This document shows, one piece after another, positions 1 through 6,517 of a stretch of 6,517 bases of DNA. The stretch is from assembly GCA_023300835.1 (NCBI GenBank), contig JALZVB010000078.1, positions 1-6,517 of the forward strand, written 5' to 3'. The position numbers and the translations under genes were made by a program. This stretch comes from Saprospiraceae bacterium. Lineage in GTDB: Bacteria; Bacteroidota; Bacteroidia; Chitinophagales; Saprospiraceae. The notes beneath the pieces are model-generated. The model saw nothing but the letters and a program-made list of their open reading frames with translations, searched no databases and was not told the origin of the DNA. Within the stretch, counting starts at the first letter, position 1. Each line of letters starts with the position of its first letter.

Positions 1-685
1 AAAAGGTAAAAAATCAAGATGGAGTAGTACTGTGTATATAGAATTAATGAAATTCAATTATCATGAATCAGCTTATGTCGATATGGGAGATTATGAAATT
101 AACTCCTTAATAAATAGAACTACACCTATGTTTGGTTTTAGCAGTGGAATTGATTTGACTTACAAAGTCAATAGTCACTTGAATCTAATTACTGGACTAT
201 CATATCTACAACTAAACGAAAGATTTCTATTAAAAACAGATTCCACCGCTACTATTGAATTACAAACAACTCTAGGAATTGCCAACGTGGTTGACCTTTT
301 TGAAAGAACGGTACGACATACTAATCATTTAGGTTATTTGGAAATTCCATTGAGTTTAGAGTACCAATCCTCTACTAATGGCCTTTATTATGGATTAGGC
401 GCTGGGATGAAATACAAAAGGATGATCACCTACGATGGGATTCTGGAAAAGGAAAATAATCAATTATCCGAGTATAAGTATTATACAAGCGTGGCACATC
501 TTTACCAAAAGAATAACCTTAGTTGGCATATAAGGGCTAGTTTACTATACGATCTAACAGATGATTTATTATTGAACTTGCAGTTAAGCCATCAAGAAGA
601 TTTATTCAGTCAACTGAAGCCAAATGTATCTGAAAGAATAATGAAATCGAATAATTTGAAAATTGGTTTATCCTATAGGTTATAA
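1..685 (+). CDS. Outer-membrane beta-barrel protein, 3' part (5' end outside window)
   Basis: The frame is open from position 2 to the TAA at 683-685, giving 227 visible residues. A GTG at 32 could be read as a start, but coding sense continues upstream of it (KGKKSRW...), so I treat the gene as cut by the window edge. The visible part is a series of alternating polar and hydrophobic segments of about 10 residues with tyrosine and aromatic caps, for example FGFSSGIDLTYKV, LNLITGLSYLQL, LGYLEIPLSLEYQ, LYYGLGAGMKYK, SWHIRASLLYDLT and LKIGLSYRL. These read as transmembrane beta strands, and the end at LSYRL fits a C-terminal barrel strand. The GLGAGMKY plus EIPLSLEY pattern is typical of Bacteroidota PorT-like/OMP_b-brl barrels (family knowledge; no search done). 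The barrel of about 220 residues matches in size and strand order the one encoded at 5541-6517. The ligand or function is unknown. It is convergent with pabB. Barrel fold is fairly sure; the specific role is not. Confidence 0.72.
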   Translation, partial: KGKKSRWSSTVYIELMKFNYHESAYVDMGDYEINSLINRTTPMFGFSSGIDLTYKVNSHLNLITGLSYLQLNERFLLKTDSTATIELQTTLGIANVVDLFERTVRHTNHLGYLEIPLSLEYQSSTNGLYYGLGAGMKYKRMITYDGILEKENNQLSEYKYYTSVAHLYQKNNLSWHIRASLLYDLTDDLLLNLQLSHQEDLFSQLKPNVSERIMKSNNLKIGLSYRL

Positions 686-691
686 TCTATT

Positions 692-710
692 TCTCTACGA
701 TAGAGGTTTT
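692..710 (+). terminator. Weak intrinsic terminator after the left barrel gene
   Basis: CTCTA (693-697) pairs with TAGAG (701-705) around a CGA loop, with a possible T-G pair at 692/706, followed directly by TTTT (707-710). It begins only 7 bases after the stop codon at 685. The stem is short and AT-rich, so termination may be inefficient. On the minus strand there is no matching T run, so it would serve the plus-strand gene only. Confidence 0.4.
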
Positions 711-721
711 AGTTATGTGAT

Positions 722-734
722 AGCGTTTGACGCT
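722..734. repeat. Small perfect inverted repeat in the convergent gap
   Basis: AGCGT (722-726) and ACGCT (730-734) form a 5-bp stem around TTG. A second ACGCT copy at 761-765 could compete for the same left arm. It lies 37 bases past the pabB stop (771-773) on the minus strand and might help 3' end formation there. There is no T run after it, so it is not a classical intrinsic terminator. It is short enough to arise by chance. Confidence 0.3.
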
Positions 735-770
735 TGAGGTGGCTTACTGAAGGTGCTTTTACGCTTTAGT

Positions 771-1712
771 TTATTCAGAAGTAGGAACATAAATTTTCTG
801 GATCATTTCATCATACTCCTTGTCTCTTTCACTCATAAAAGTGATGCCTCCCCCACTGTGATAAAAGTACTTTTCTCCTTTCTTTTTTATAAACCTAATC
901 ATAACAAATGAATCAAAGTTCACACCATCAAAAACGCCACAAATACCCGTGTAGAAACCTCTCTTGTATACTTCTGATTTTTTAATAATTTCAATTGTTT
1001 TCTTTTTAGGCGCTCCACTGATACTTCCCGCGGGAAGAATTTTCATTATGATGTCTCCTAGCCTGGAACTGTAATCCTCTCCTAACTCACCTGTTATTTC
1101 TGAGCTTACTTGGTAGAGTTTCTGCTGCGGACTATTGATGAGATCTAAGTATCTAAATTTTGTAACGGTTACCTTCTTAGCAACCATGCTCAAGTCATTA
1201 CGGATTAAATCTACGATGGTATAGTGTTCTGCTTTTTCTTTGGGATCTTCAAGGATTTTTTCTTTAGCGCCTGGGATGGTGGCGTCAATTGTCCCTTTCA
1301 TCGGGTAGGAATATATTTTTCCCACACTTTCTTCTTTTCTTATTTTGACGAAAGTCTCGGGAGAAAAAACAACAAACTTATCTTTGTAATACAATTTATA
1401 TTTTGCAACACTATTGTTATATATTTCCCTTAAGCTGGCATCACAATTGATATCAGTACGGGTTGTTAAGTTAATAAGAAAAGTGTTCCCGTATGAAATC
1501 TCTGTGCTTACCTTATCGAATGATTTATAGTATTCTGCTCTGTCAGATTTAAGGATATTTATATCGATCTGTTGCCGCTCTCGATTTGTTTTATTATTTA
1601 TTTCGAAGAGAATGCTTTTTGGTAACTTATCCAGTGCTTTGACTTTTATGTTCTTCGTGTCAAAATCTATAATGGTTATGAACGGTTTTCCTTCCGCTCC
1701 CCATTTATTCAT
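771..1712 (-). CDS. pabB: Aminodeoxychorismate synthase component I (PabB), short Bacteroidota form
   Basis: This is the chorismate-binding enzyme that uses ammonia from a PabA-type glutaminase to make 4-amino-4-deoxychorismate, the precursor of p-aminobenzoate and folate; it is cytoplasmic. From the ATG at 1712 it has 313 residues. Motifs in order are SYPMKGTID (Lys139), EHYTIVDLIRNDLS (about 162-175), the PAGSISGAPKKK loop (about 227-238) and SGGGITFMSERDKEYDE near the C terminus. The Lys in PMKGT marks PabB; anthranilate synthase TrpE has Ala there. The protein is much shorter than the roughly 450-residue enterobacterial form because it lacks most of the N-terminal anth_synt_I_N domain. 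Remembered Bacteroidota PabB proteins are equally short, so I do not think it is truncated. A TTG at 1739 would add nine mostly lysine residues. I prefer the ATG because the family similarity begins at GKPFITIIDF, just after it; neither start has a clear ribosome site. The gene follows dnaE on the same strand and probably shares its transcript. No pabA or pabC is visible. Confidence 0.93.
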   Translation of the reverse strand: MNKWGAEGKPFITIIDFDTKNIKVKALDKLPKSILFEINNKTNRERQQIDINILKSDRAEYYKSFDKVSTEISYGNTFLINLTTRTDINCDASLREIYNNSVAKYKLYYKDKFVVFSPETFVKIRKEESVGKIYSYPMKGTIDATIPGAKEKILEDPKEKAEHYTIVDLIRNDLSMVAKKVTVTKFRYLDLINSPQQKLYQVSSEITGELGEDYSSRLGDIIMKILPAGSISGAPKKKTIEIIKKSEVYKRGFYTGICGVFDGVNFDSFVMIRFIKKKGEKYFYHSGGGITFMSERDKEYDEMIQKIYVPTSE

Positions 1713-1759
1713 TTTCTTTATAGCTTTCTTCTTTTTCAACAGCTTCTTATCGGTAGAAA

Positions 1760-4700
1760 TTAATTTAACTTATAACTTAGTCCCAGTTCCCTTACAACCT
1801 TTATGAAATCTGAATCTACGTTTACATTAGTTGTCGGCGCTGTAAAATTAATATCAACATCATCTTCCTTATCGAATATCCTGAAGTACAATTTATGATC
1901 GCCAGCACTATCCGCTATGAGCTTATGAAGACGGTTAGTAAATTCATCTGAAACAGCTTCAATAGGAACCCTAATTGTAAGAGACTTAGTCAAGTCTTGA
2001 CTCAACGAAGCGAGCAGCCTTACATCTAGTATTTTAAAAAAGAACTTGTCTGAGTTGTAATAGTTTTGCCATTTCCCGTTGAGGTACAAGACCTTTCCCA
2101 TGGTAAAAACATCTTTGAACTTAGTATAGTCTTCCCTGTATACTCCCATCTCAAATTCTCCCGTATAATCCTGCATAATCACCCGACAATATCCGAGTCC
2201 ATTCTTGCCGGATATACCATGTATGGCAGAGGTAACGATTCCTGCCAACTTAAGTTCTGGACCTTTTCGCCTATTAGCTTGTTCTAGGTCACAGTTGGTA
2301 TATGTCTCGATTTCCATCATGTAATCATCCAATGGGTGGCCACTAATATAAATTCCTGTTACGGCCTTTTCTTTTTCTAATTGTATCGTTTTTAGGAATG
2401 GTTCGCACTGAGGGATTTTTGGAAATACGATCATCTGATCACTCATGTCTCCAAACAATGACCCTTGCGAAGTATCTACTTGGCCCTGGAAAGCATTACC
2501 AAACTTGATCAAGTGTTCTATAAATGTTTCATGCTTTTCAGTAGGTGCAAAAAACTGTGACCTTTCAATTTTAAAAGAATCAAAGGCACCACCTAAGGCC
2601 AGACTCTCGAGTGCCTTCTTATTCATGGAACGTAGACTGACCCTTTGGATTAAGTCAAAAATGTTTTCAAAATTACCTTTTAGGTTCCGTTCTGTAATTA
2701 TTTCCTCAGACGGTCCTACACCTAAGCCCTTGAGTGCAGACAATCCAAATCTGATTTCCCCTTTCTTATTTACTTTAAATGAAATGTAACTCTCATTAAT
2801 ATCAGGACCAAAAACGCTGAGCTTCATACGCTTACATTCACGTAAGAAAAAATTCAGTTTGGTTGTATCTGATTTGTTATGATTAAGTACCGCCGTCATA
2901 AATTCAGACGGATAATGGGTCTTAAGAAAAGCTGTCTGAAATGCGATAAAAGCATAACAAGTCGAGTGAGACTTATTAAAGGCATATGATGCAAAGGCTT
3001 CCCAATCCTTCCAGATCTTAGCAATTTTATCTTCAGGGTGACCATTCTTTTTACAACCTTCAAGAAACAGCGGGAACATCTGATCAATCAGCTTTTTCTT
3101 TTTCTTACCCATGGCCTTTCTCAGCATATCTGCTTGACCCTTGGTAAAGTTCGCTAGCTTCTGAGAGAGTCGCATTACTTGCTCTTGGTATACGGTGATA
3201 CCATAGGTCTCCTCTAGATATTCCTTCATGTCAGGCACATCATAGGTGATCTGTTGCTTTCCATGTTTACGGGCAATAAAATCTGGGATGTACTGTATCG
3301 GGCCTGGTCTATACAGGGCATTCATGGCAATGAGATCTTCAAACTTAGTAGGCTTGAGGTCGATCAGGTGCTTCTGCATACCAGCGGACTCATACTGAAA
3401 TATGGCTACTGTCTCTCCTTTATGAAAAAGCTTGAACGTTTCTTCGTCTTCCAAATCAATCTCATCAAGAACAATTTCTATGCCTTTGGTTTCCTTAACG
3501 AATCGAACTGTATCTCTCAATATCGTCAATGTCCTAAGACCCAAGAAATCCATCTTGAGTAGACCAGCATCTTCGGCAACACTATTATCAAACTGACTGA
3601 CCAATAAGTCTGAATCTTTGGCTACCGAAACGGGAACATAATTGGTGATGTCATCTGGCGTAATGATTACGCCACAGGCATGTATACCTGTATTTCTAAC
3701 AGAGCCTTCTAGTTGTTTGGCAGATCGAATCATCTTACCGATATCATCTTTCTGCTCAGATAATTTTCTGAAAGCATAAGCCTTGTTGATGTCATCCTTG
3801 TTCATGTTAGATTTCAACTTGGCGCTGATATCTGACTCTGCTAGAACATCATTAAGACTGGCGCCTAGTTGCTGCGGAAAAGATTTGGATACGCGATCTA
3901 CATCTGACAGCGGAATATTCATCACACGGCCTACATCCCTGAGTGACATTTTAGCGGCCATCGTACCATAGGTGATAATCTGAGCTACTTGGTTTTTGCC
4001 ATACTTGTCGATAACATAGTCCATAACCCTTGACCTACCTTCATCATCAAAATCTATATCTATATCCGGCATCGAGACTCTTTCTGGATTCAGGAATCTC
4101 TCAAATAGTAAGTCGTATTTTATGGGATCAATATTGGTTATTGCCAGACAATAAGCTACCGCTGATCCTGCAGCTGACCCTCTACCTGGACCAACCTCTA
4201 CACCTATCTGTCTAGCTGTAGTTGTAAAATCCTGAACAATCAAAAAGTAACCCGGATAACCAGATTGATTAATAACCGATAACTCAAAGTCTATCCTCTC
4301 CTTTATGGGTTGCGTGATTGTGCCGTATCTTTTTTGGGCACCTATATATGTTATGTGTCTGAGATAATCTTCTTGATTAGCAAAACCTGGAGGCAGCGGG
4401 AACATAGGTAACAATACATCCCTCGCTAACTCAAGTGTCTCCACTTGGTCATAGATCAACATTGTATTGGCCGTAGCCTCAGGAATATCTGAGAACAACT
4501 TGTTCATTTCCTGTTGCGTCTTGAAGTAGAAGTCTGTACTCGGAAACTTGAATCGATGTTCTTCTTCTAAAAGGGAGTTGGTATTAATCGCCAGCAAAAT
4601 GTCATGCGACTTAGAGTCCTCCTCTTCTACATAATGGCAATCGTTAGTCGCTATGATTTCTACGTTGTGCTTGCGAGCAAACTTTATAAGAACTTGGTTA

Positions 4701-5323
4701 ATGTCTTCTTGACTATACTTGGAGAAGGTTTTCTGACCTTCTTTATTGGTGATGTTTATTTTGTTTTTTCCAAGGCCTTTATGTCTCTGCAATTCAATAA
4801 AGAAATCTTTTCCAAAAAGGTCTAGCCACCACTTTAGTGCTTCTTCTGCTTCTTCTATTCTGTCCTGCGCTATCAGACTCGGCACCTCTGCTCCTATACA
4901 ACAACTTGTTGCAATGATGCCTTTGTGATATTTAAGAATGATCTCTCTATCTATCCTGGGGAATTTCTGGTAGAGTCCTTCTGTGAAACCCAGAGAACAC
5001 ATTTTCATAAGATTCTGATACCCTTCAGCGTTTTTGGCTAGAAACAACTGATGATATCTCCTATCTTTTTCTCCTTTGGCCCGACTGAATGATTGTATGT
5101 GCCTGTCCTTAACAAGATAAAATTCACAGCCTAGAATGGGCTTTATATTCCTTTTCTTGGCCTCAGCAGCAAATTTGAAGGCTCCAAACATGTTACCGTG
5201 ATCTGTCAGTGCCACCCCTTTTTGGCCATCTGCAACAGCCTTATCCATCATTTTACCGATATCAGATGCCCCATCGAGTAATGAATACTGGGTGTGGCAG
5301 TGTAAATGGCAAAATTCTGACAT
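1760..5323 (-). CDS. dnaE: DNA polymerase III subunit alpha (DnaE), replicative polymerase
   Basis: Catalytic subunit of the replicative DNA polymerase; complete at 1187 residues, close to the usual DnaE length (E. coli about 1160). Domains in order: N-terminal PHP domain (about 5-290; HLHCHTQYSLLDG, LTDHGN, ATNDCHYV); polymerase core with GPGRGSAAGS (378-387), catalytic aspartates in PDIDIDF (419-425) and a third in MDFLGL (Asp592); fingers-type segments YRPGP (671-675), YGITVYQEQVM (707-717) and AFNKSHS (781-787); a helix-hairpin-helix region at LSALKGLG (861-868); the likely beta-clamp motif QGSLF (953-957), just before the conserved ISGHPLDD (993-1000); and an OB fold (about 1024-1105). 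It is DnaE type, not PolC, because no DnaQ-like exonuclease interrupts the PHP domain. The ATG at 5323 fits the family, as HLHCH follows at residue 6. The PHP metal ligands look intact, and there is a lysine-rich insert at 181-208. A promoter box lies about 35 bases upstream. pabB follows closely. Confidence 0.98.
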   Translation of the reverse strand: MSEFCHLHCHTQYSLLDGASDIGKMMDKAVADGQKGVALTDHGNMFGAFKFAAEAKKRNIKPILGCEFYLVKDRHIQSFSRAKGEKDRRYHQLFLAKNAEGYQNLMKMCSLGFTEGLYQKFPRIDREIILKYHKGIIATSCCIGAEVPSLIAQDRIEEAEEALKWWLDLFGKDFFIELQRHKGLGKNKINITNKEGQKTFSKYSQEDINQVLIKFARKHNVEIIATNDCHYVEEEDSKSHDILLAINTNSLLEEEHRFKFPSTDFYFKTQQEMNKLFSDIPEATANTMLIYDQVETLELARDVLLPMFPLPPGFANQEDYLRHITYIGAQKRYGTITQPIKERIDFELSVINQSGYPGYFLIVQDFTTTARQIGVEVGPGRGSAAGSAVAYCLAITNIDPIKYDLLFERFLNPERVSMPDIDIDFDDEGRSRVMDYVIDKYGKNQVAQIITYGTMAAKMSLRDVGRVMNIPLSDVDRVSKSFPQQLGASLNDVLAESDISAKLKSNMNKDDINKAYAFRKLSEQKDDIGKMIRSAKQLEGSVRNTGIHACGVIITPDDITNYVPVSVAKDSDLLVSQFDNSVAEDAGLLKMDFLGLRTLTILRDTVRFVKETKGIEIVLDEIDLEDEETFKLFHKGETVAIFQYESAGMQKHLIDLKPTKFEDLIAMNALYRPGPIQYIPDFIARKHGKQQITYDVPDMKEYLEETYGITVYQEQVMRLSQKLANFTKGQADMLRKAMGKKKKKLIDQMFPLFLEGCKKNGHPEDKIAKIWKDWEAFASYAFNKSHSTCYAFIAFQTAFLKTHYPSEFMTAVLNHNKSDTTKLNFFLRECKRMKLSVFGPDINESYISFKVNKKGEIRFGLSALKGLGVGPSEEIITERNLKGNFENIFDLIQRVSLRSMNKKALESLALGGAFDSFKIERSQFFAPTEKHETFIEHLIKFGNAFQGQVDTSQGSLFGDMSDQMIVFPKIPQCEPFLKTIQLEKEKAVTGIYISGHPLDDYMMEIETYTNCDLEQANRRKGPELKLAGIVTSAIHGISGKNGLGYCRVIMQDYTGEFEMGVYREDYTKFKDVFTMGKVLYLNGKWQNYYNSDKFFFKILDVRLLASLSQDLTKSLTIRVPIEAVSDEFTNRLHKLIADSAGDHKLYFRIFDKEDDVDINFTAPTTNVNVDSDFIKVVRELGLSYKLN

Positions 5324-5340
5324 ATTGAATAGGTTTTAGG

Positions 5341-5365
5341 TAACTGTCTGTTGTAGACAAAGTTA
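5341..5365. repeat. Inverted repeat overlapping the dnaE promoter
   Basis: TAACTGTCT (5341-5349) pairs with AGACAAAGTTA (5355-5365) as a 9-bp stem with a five-base loop (GTTGT) and a two-base bulge (5359-5360). The right arm contains the whole -7 box, and the predicted start of transcription falls in or next to the loop. It could be an operator that a dimeric repressor would use to block the promoter. No regulator is visible in the window. Confidence 0.4.
5358..5365 (-). promoter_or_regulatory. Bacteroidota-type -7 box for dnaE (TAACTTTG)
   Basis: Read on the minus strand, 5365 to 5358 is TAACTTTG, an exact fit to the Bacteroidota -7 consensus TAnnTTTG. It would place the transcription start near 5350-5354 and give a leader of roughly 30 bases before the ATG at 5323. 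I could not find a convincing -33 TTTG at the expected distance; the sequence there is GTTAAA. No Shine-Dalgarno-like sequence precedes the ATG, as is usual in this phylum. It probably drives dnaE and pabB together. Confidence 0.55.
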
Positions 5366-5399
5366 CAAAGAAAAGATAGGGTATTTAACGGTAAACTCC

Positions 5400-5415
5400 T
5401 CTTATACTTATAAGA
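5400..5415. repeat. AT-rich perfect palindrome upstream of dnaE promoter
   Basis: TCTTATA (5400-5406) and TATAAGA (5409-5415) are perfect inverted arms of 7 bases around CT. The site lies about 35-50 bases upstream of the -7 box. It has no T run on the minus strand that would make it a terminator for the upstream barrel gene. It may be a protein-binding site or a chance feature of an AT-rich gap. Confidence 0.3.
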
Positions 5416-5540
5416 AACCAATATTGATAGAATTTGTTATTCACTTATTAAAAGGCCCGAAATGGATAGAGTAGAGCGAATTTGCCTTAGACCTAATGGT
5501 ATAACAAAACAGGTGTTAATTTTTACTATATCGACTAGAA

Positions 5541-6517
5541 TCAAAAACTAAACCGATAAGATAGCTCCAGGAAATACTGATTAAGCTCACTATCAACTTC
5601 ATAAGTACTGAGGTTCGTGTTATTTAAGTATTTAGATACCGTTGGTCTCAGATATAAACTTGAATGTTGGTTTAGCTTTGTGCCAACTGTTACAGCTGCA
5701 CGGAGACCCACCCCTATGTTCTTTTTATATATAGGTTCGTCTTCTACTTTAGAAAAAGTAAGTGTTCCTGTTTGAATTTTACCCTCAGTCAAATATTGGA
5801 GGTTTGTTATCCCTGTCGCTTCCATGCCTAGAACAAGTTTTCCAAGTGTTGTTTCACATCCTATTGTTAGAGGAATATTAATTTGTCTGTATGTTATATC
5901 TCCCTTGTTGAAATATGTCCCAGTTGTTACTTGATAATTTAGAACAGTATTGTCCACAACATCTTCTAGAATGACATTGTTTTGCATGAGCTCAAACTTG
6001 TCTCTGGATAAGAGAGTTTCTATTCCAGATTTGACATAAAACTTGTCAGACAATCGATAACCCAACTGTAATGATGTTCCCCAGGTATACCAGTTTTTTT
6101 CTGTGTTCTTTCTATAATTAAGTTCTCTGGTGTTAGTACTTGTAACTTGTGTATTATGAAAACCTACCAATCCACCTAAGTCAACAAATAGTCTGTTTTT
6201 CTTAGGTTTTTTTTGAGGATGAAGTTTTGTCGAACTATTAAATGTTGGGTTTGCTTTTTCTGCTTTCGCAATAGAAATAAAGTGTTCGTTCTTAACAAGT
6301 GCTACTATTGTGTTTAGCTTGAGTAGAGATGGACTTGTTTCTTCTTTTAACGCTTGTTTGTTATTAGTTTGGTGTTGGTTTTCTTCTGGAACACCTGATG
6401 GAATCAATAGAACTGTTTCAATGTTTTTACTTTCCTTTTGAGTCTTAGTATCTGCTTTGGAAACTTCAGAAACCGTTTGCGTATAGCCAGCTTTTTTATT
6501 TGTCGCTTCCTCACTAT
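5541..6517 (-). CDS. Linker plus outer-membrane beta-barrel protein, 3' part (5' end outside window)
   Basis: The frame stays open from the TGA at 5541-5543 to the window edge, giving 324 visible residues. A TTG at 6407 is the first possible start I saw, but 36 codons of the same low-complexity character precede it, so the gene starts outside. Residues 1 to about 107 are a polar linker rich in Lys, Glu, Thr, Asn and Gln (KADTKTQKESKN, ENQHQTNNKQALKEE, HPQKKPKKN), with no signal peptide or membrane helix visible. From about 108 the protein becomes a barrel of about 217 residues with alternating strands: RLFVDLGGLVGF, GTSLQLGYRLSDKFYVKSG, YRQINIPLTIG, KLVLGMEATG, NIGVGLRAAVTVG, SSLYLRPTVSKYL and QYFLELSYRFSF. 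The terminal Phe is the usual signal for barrel insertion by the BAM machinery. The barrel resembles the one encoded at 1-685. Similar Bacteroidota proteins can carry an N-terminal inner-membrane or anti-sigma-like part, but that region is not visible here. The gene runs the same way as dnaE, with a 217-base gap, so it is probably a separate unit. Function unknown. Confidence 0.75.
   Translation of the reverse strand, partial: SEEATNKKAGYTQTVSEVSKADTKTQKESKNIETVLLIPSGVPEENQHQTNNKQALKEETSPSLLKLNTIVALVKNEHFISIAKAEKANPTFNSSTKLHPQKKPKKNRLFVDLGGLVGFHNTQVTSTNTRELNYRKNTEKNWYTWGTSLQLGYRLSDKFYVKSGIETLLSRDKFELMQNNVILEDVVDNTVLNYQVTTGTYFNKGDITYRQINIPLTIGCETTLGKLVLGMEATGITNLQYLTEGKIQTGTLTFSKVEDEPIYKKNIGVGLRAAVTVGTKLNQHSSLYLRPTVSKYLNNTNLSTYEVDSELNQYFLELSYRFSF

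Noticed and set aside
32..34. GTG as the true start of the left barrel gene
   Set aside because: The frame stays open to the window edge and the upstream residues match the basic lead-in seen before the other barrel; starting here would also leave no signal peptide.
771..1712. Anthranilate synthase (TrpE) or isochorismate synthase instead of PabB
   Set aside because: The PMKGT lysine is the PabB signature, the GSISGAPK loop fits PabB, and no trp or menaquinone genes are nearby.
1224..4928. Several open frames of 60-114 codons on the plus strand opposite pabB and dnaE, and one on the minus strand at 2896-3087
   Set aside because: They are shadows of the strongly supported pabB and dnaE frames, with no family motifs of their own and compositions that follow the antisense of conserved codons.
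5485..5499. Hairpin CCTTAG / CTAATGG after the right barrel gene as a terminator
   Set aside because: The stem has a bulge and there is no T run after it on the minus strand, so it does not fit an intrinsic terminator.
5463..5552. A 29-codon plus-strand reading frame (ATG at 5463, TAA at 5550-5552) in the dnaE upstream gap, with AAAAGG about ten bases before it
   Set aside because: It is too short to be distinguished from chance, runs into the antisense of the barrel gene's 3' end, and shows no recognisable pattern.
6405..6407. TTG as the true start of the right barrel gene
   Set aside because: Upstream codons continue the same polar linker composition to the edge of the window, and the resulting protein would have no export signal.

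Overview
This AT-rich window fits a chromosomal segment of a Bacteroidota bacterium, probably of the Cytophagales type. Three things suggest this: the short, N-terminally reduced PabB; the Bacteroidota-style -7 promoter box (TAnnTTTG) upstream of dnaE together with the lack of clear Shine-Dalgarno sequences; and the outer-membrane beta-barrel proteins at both ends. The assignment rests on remembered family features, not on a search.

Layout. Positions 1-685 (+) hold the 3' part of a beta-barrel protein gene whose start lies outside the window. Positions 686-770 are a short convergent gap with two small hairpins, one of them a weak terminator for the left gene. Positions 771-1712 (-) encode PabB (aminodeoxychorismate synthase component I, folate pathway). 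Positions 1760-5323 (-) encode a complete DnaE, the alpha subunit of DNA polymerase III. Positions 5324-5540 are the dnaE leader and promoter region, with a promoter box inside an inverted repeat and a second AT-rich palindrome upstream. Positions 5541-6517 (-) hold the 3' part of a second beta-barrel gene, also cut by the window edge.

How they work together. dnaE and pabB are on the same strand with a gap of 20-47 bases, so they are probably co-transcribed from the promoter near 5358-5365. DnaE replicates the chromosome, and PabB feeds tetrahydrofolate synthesis, which is needed for dTMP and purines. The two barrel genes look related to each other in size and strand pattern. They sit on opposite sides of dnaE-pabB and both point inward. 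The right one carries a long polar linker before its barrel.

No RNA gene, insertion sequence, CRISPR array or prophage trace was seen. The window is mostly housekeeping. The barrel pair with its linker architecture is the part least explained by known annotation.
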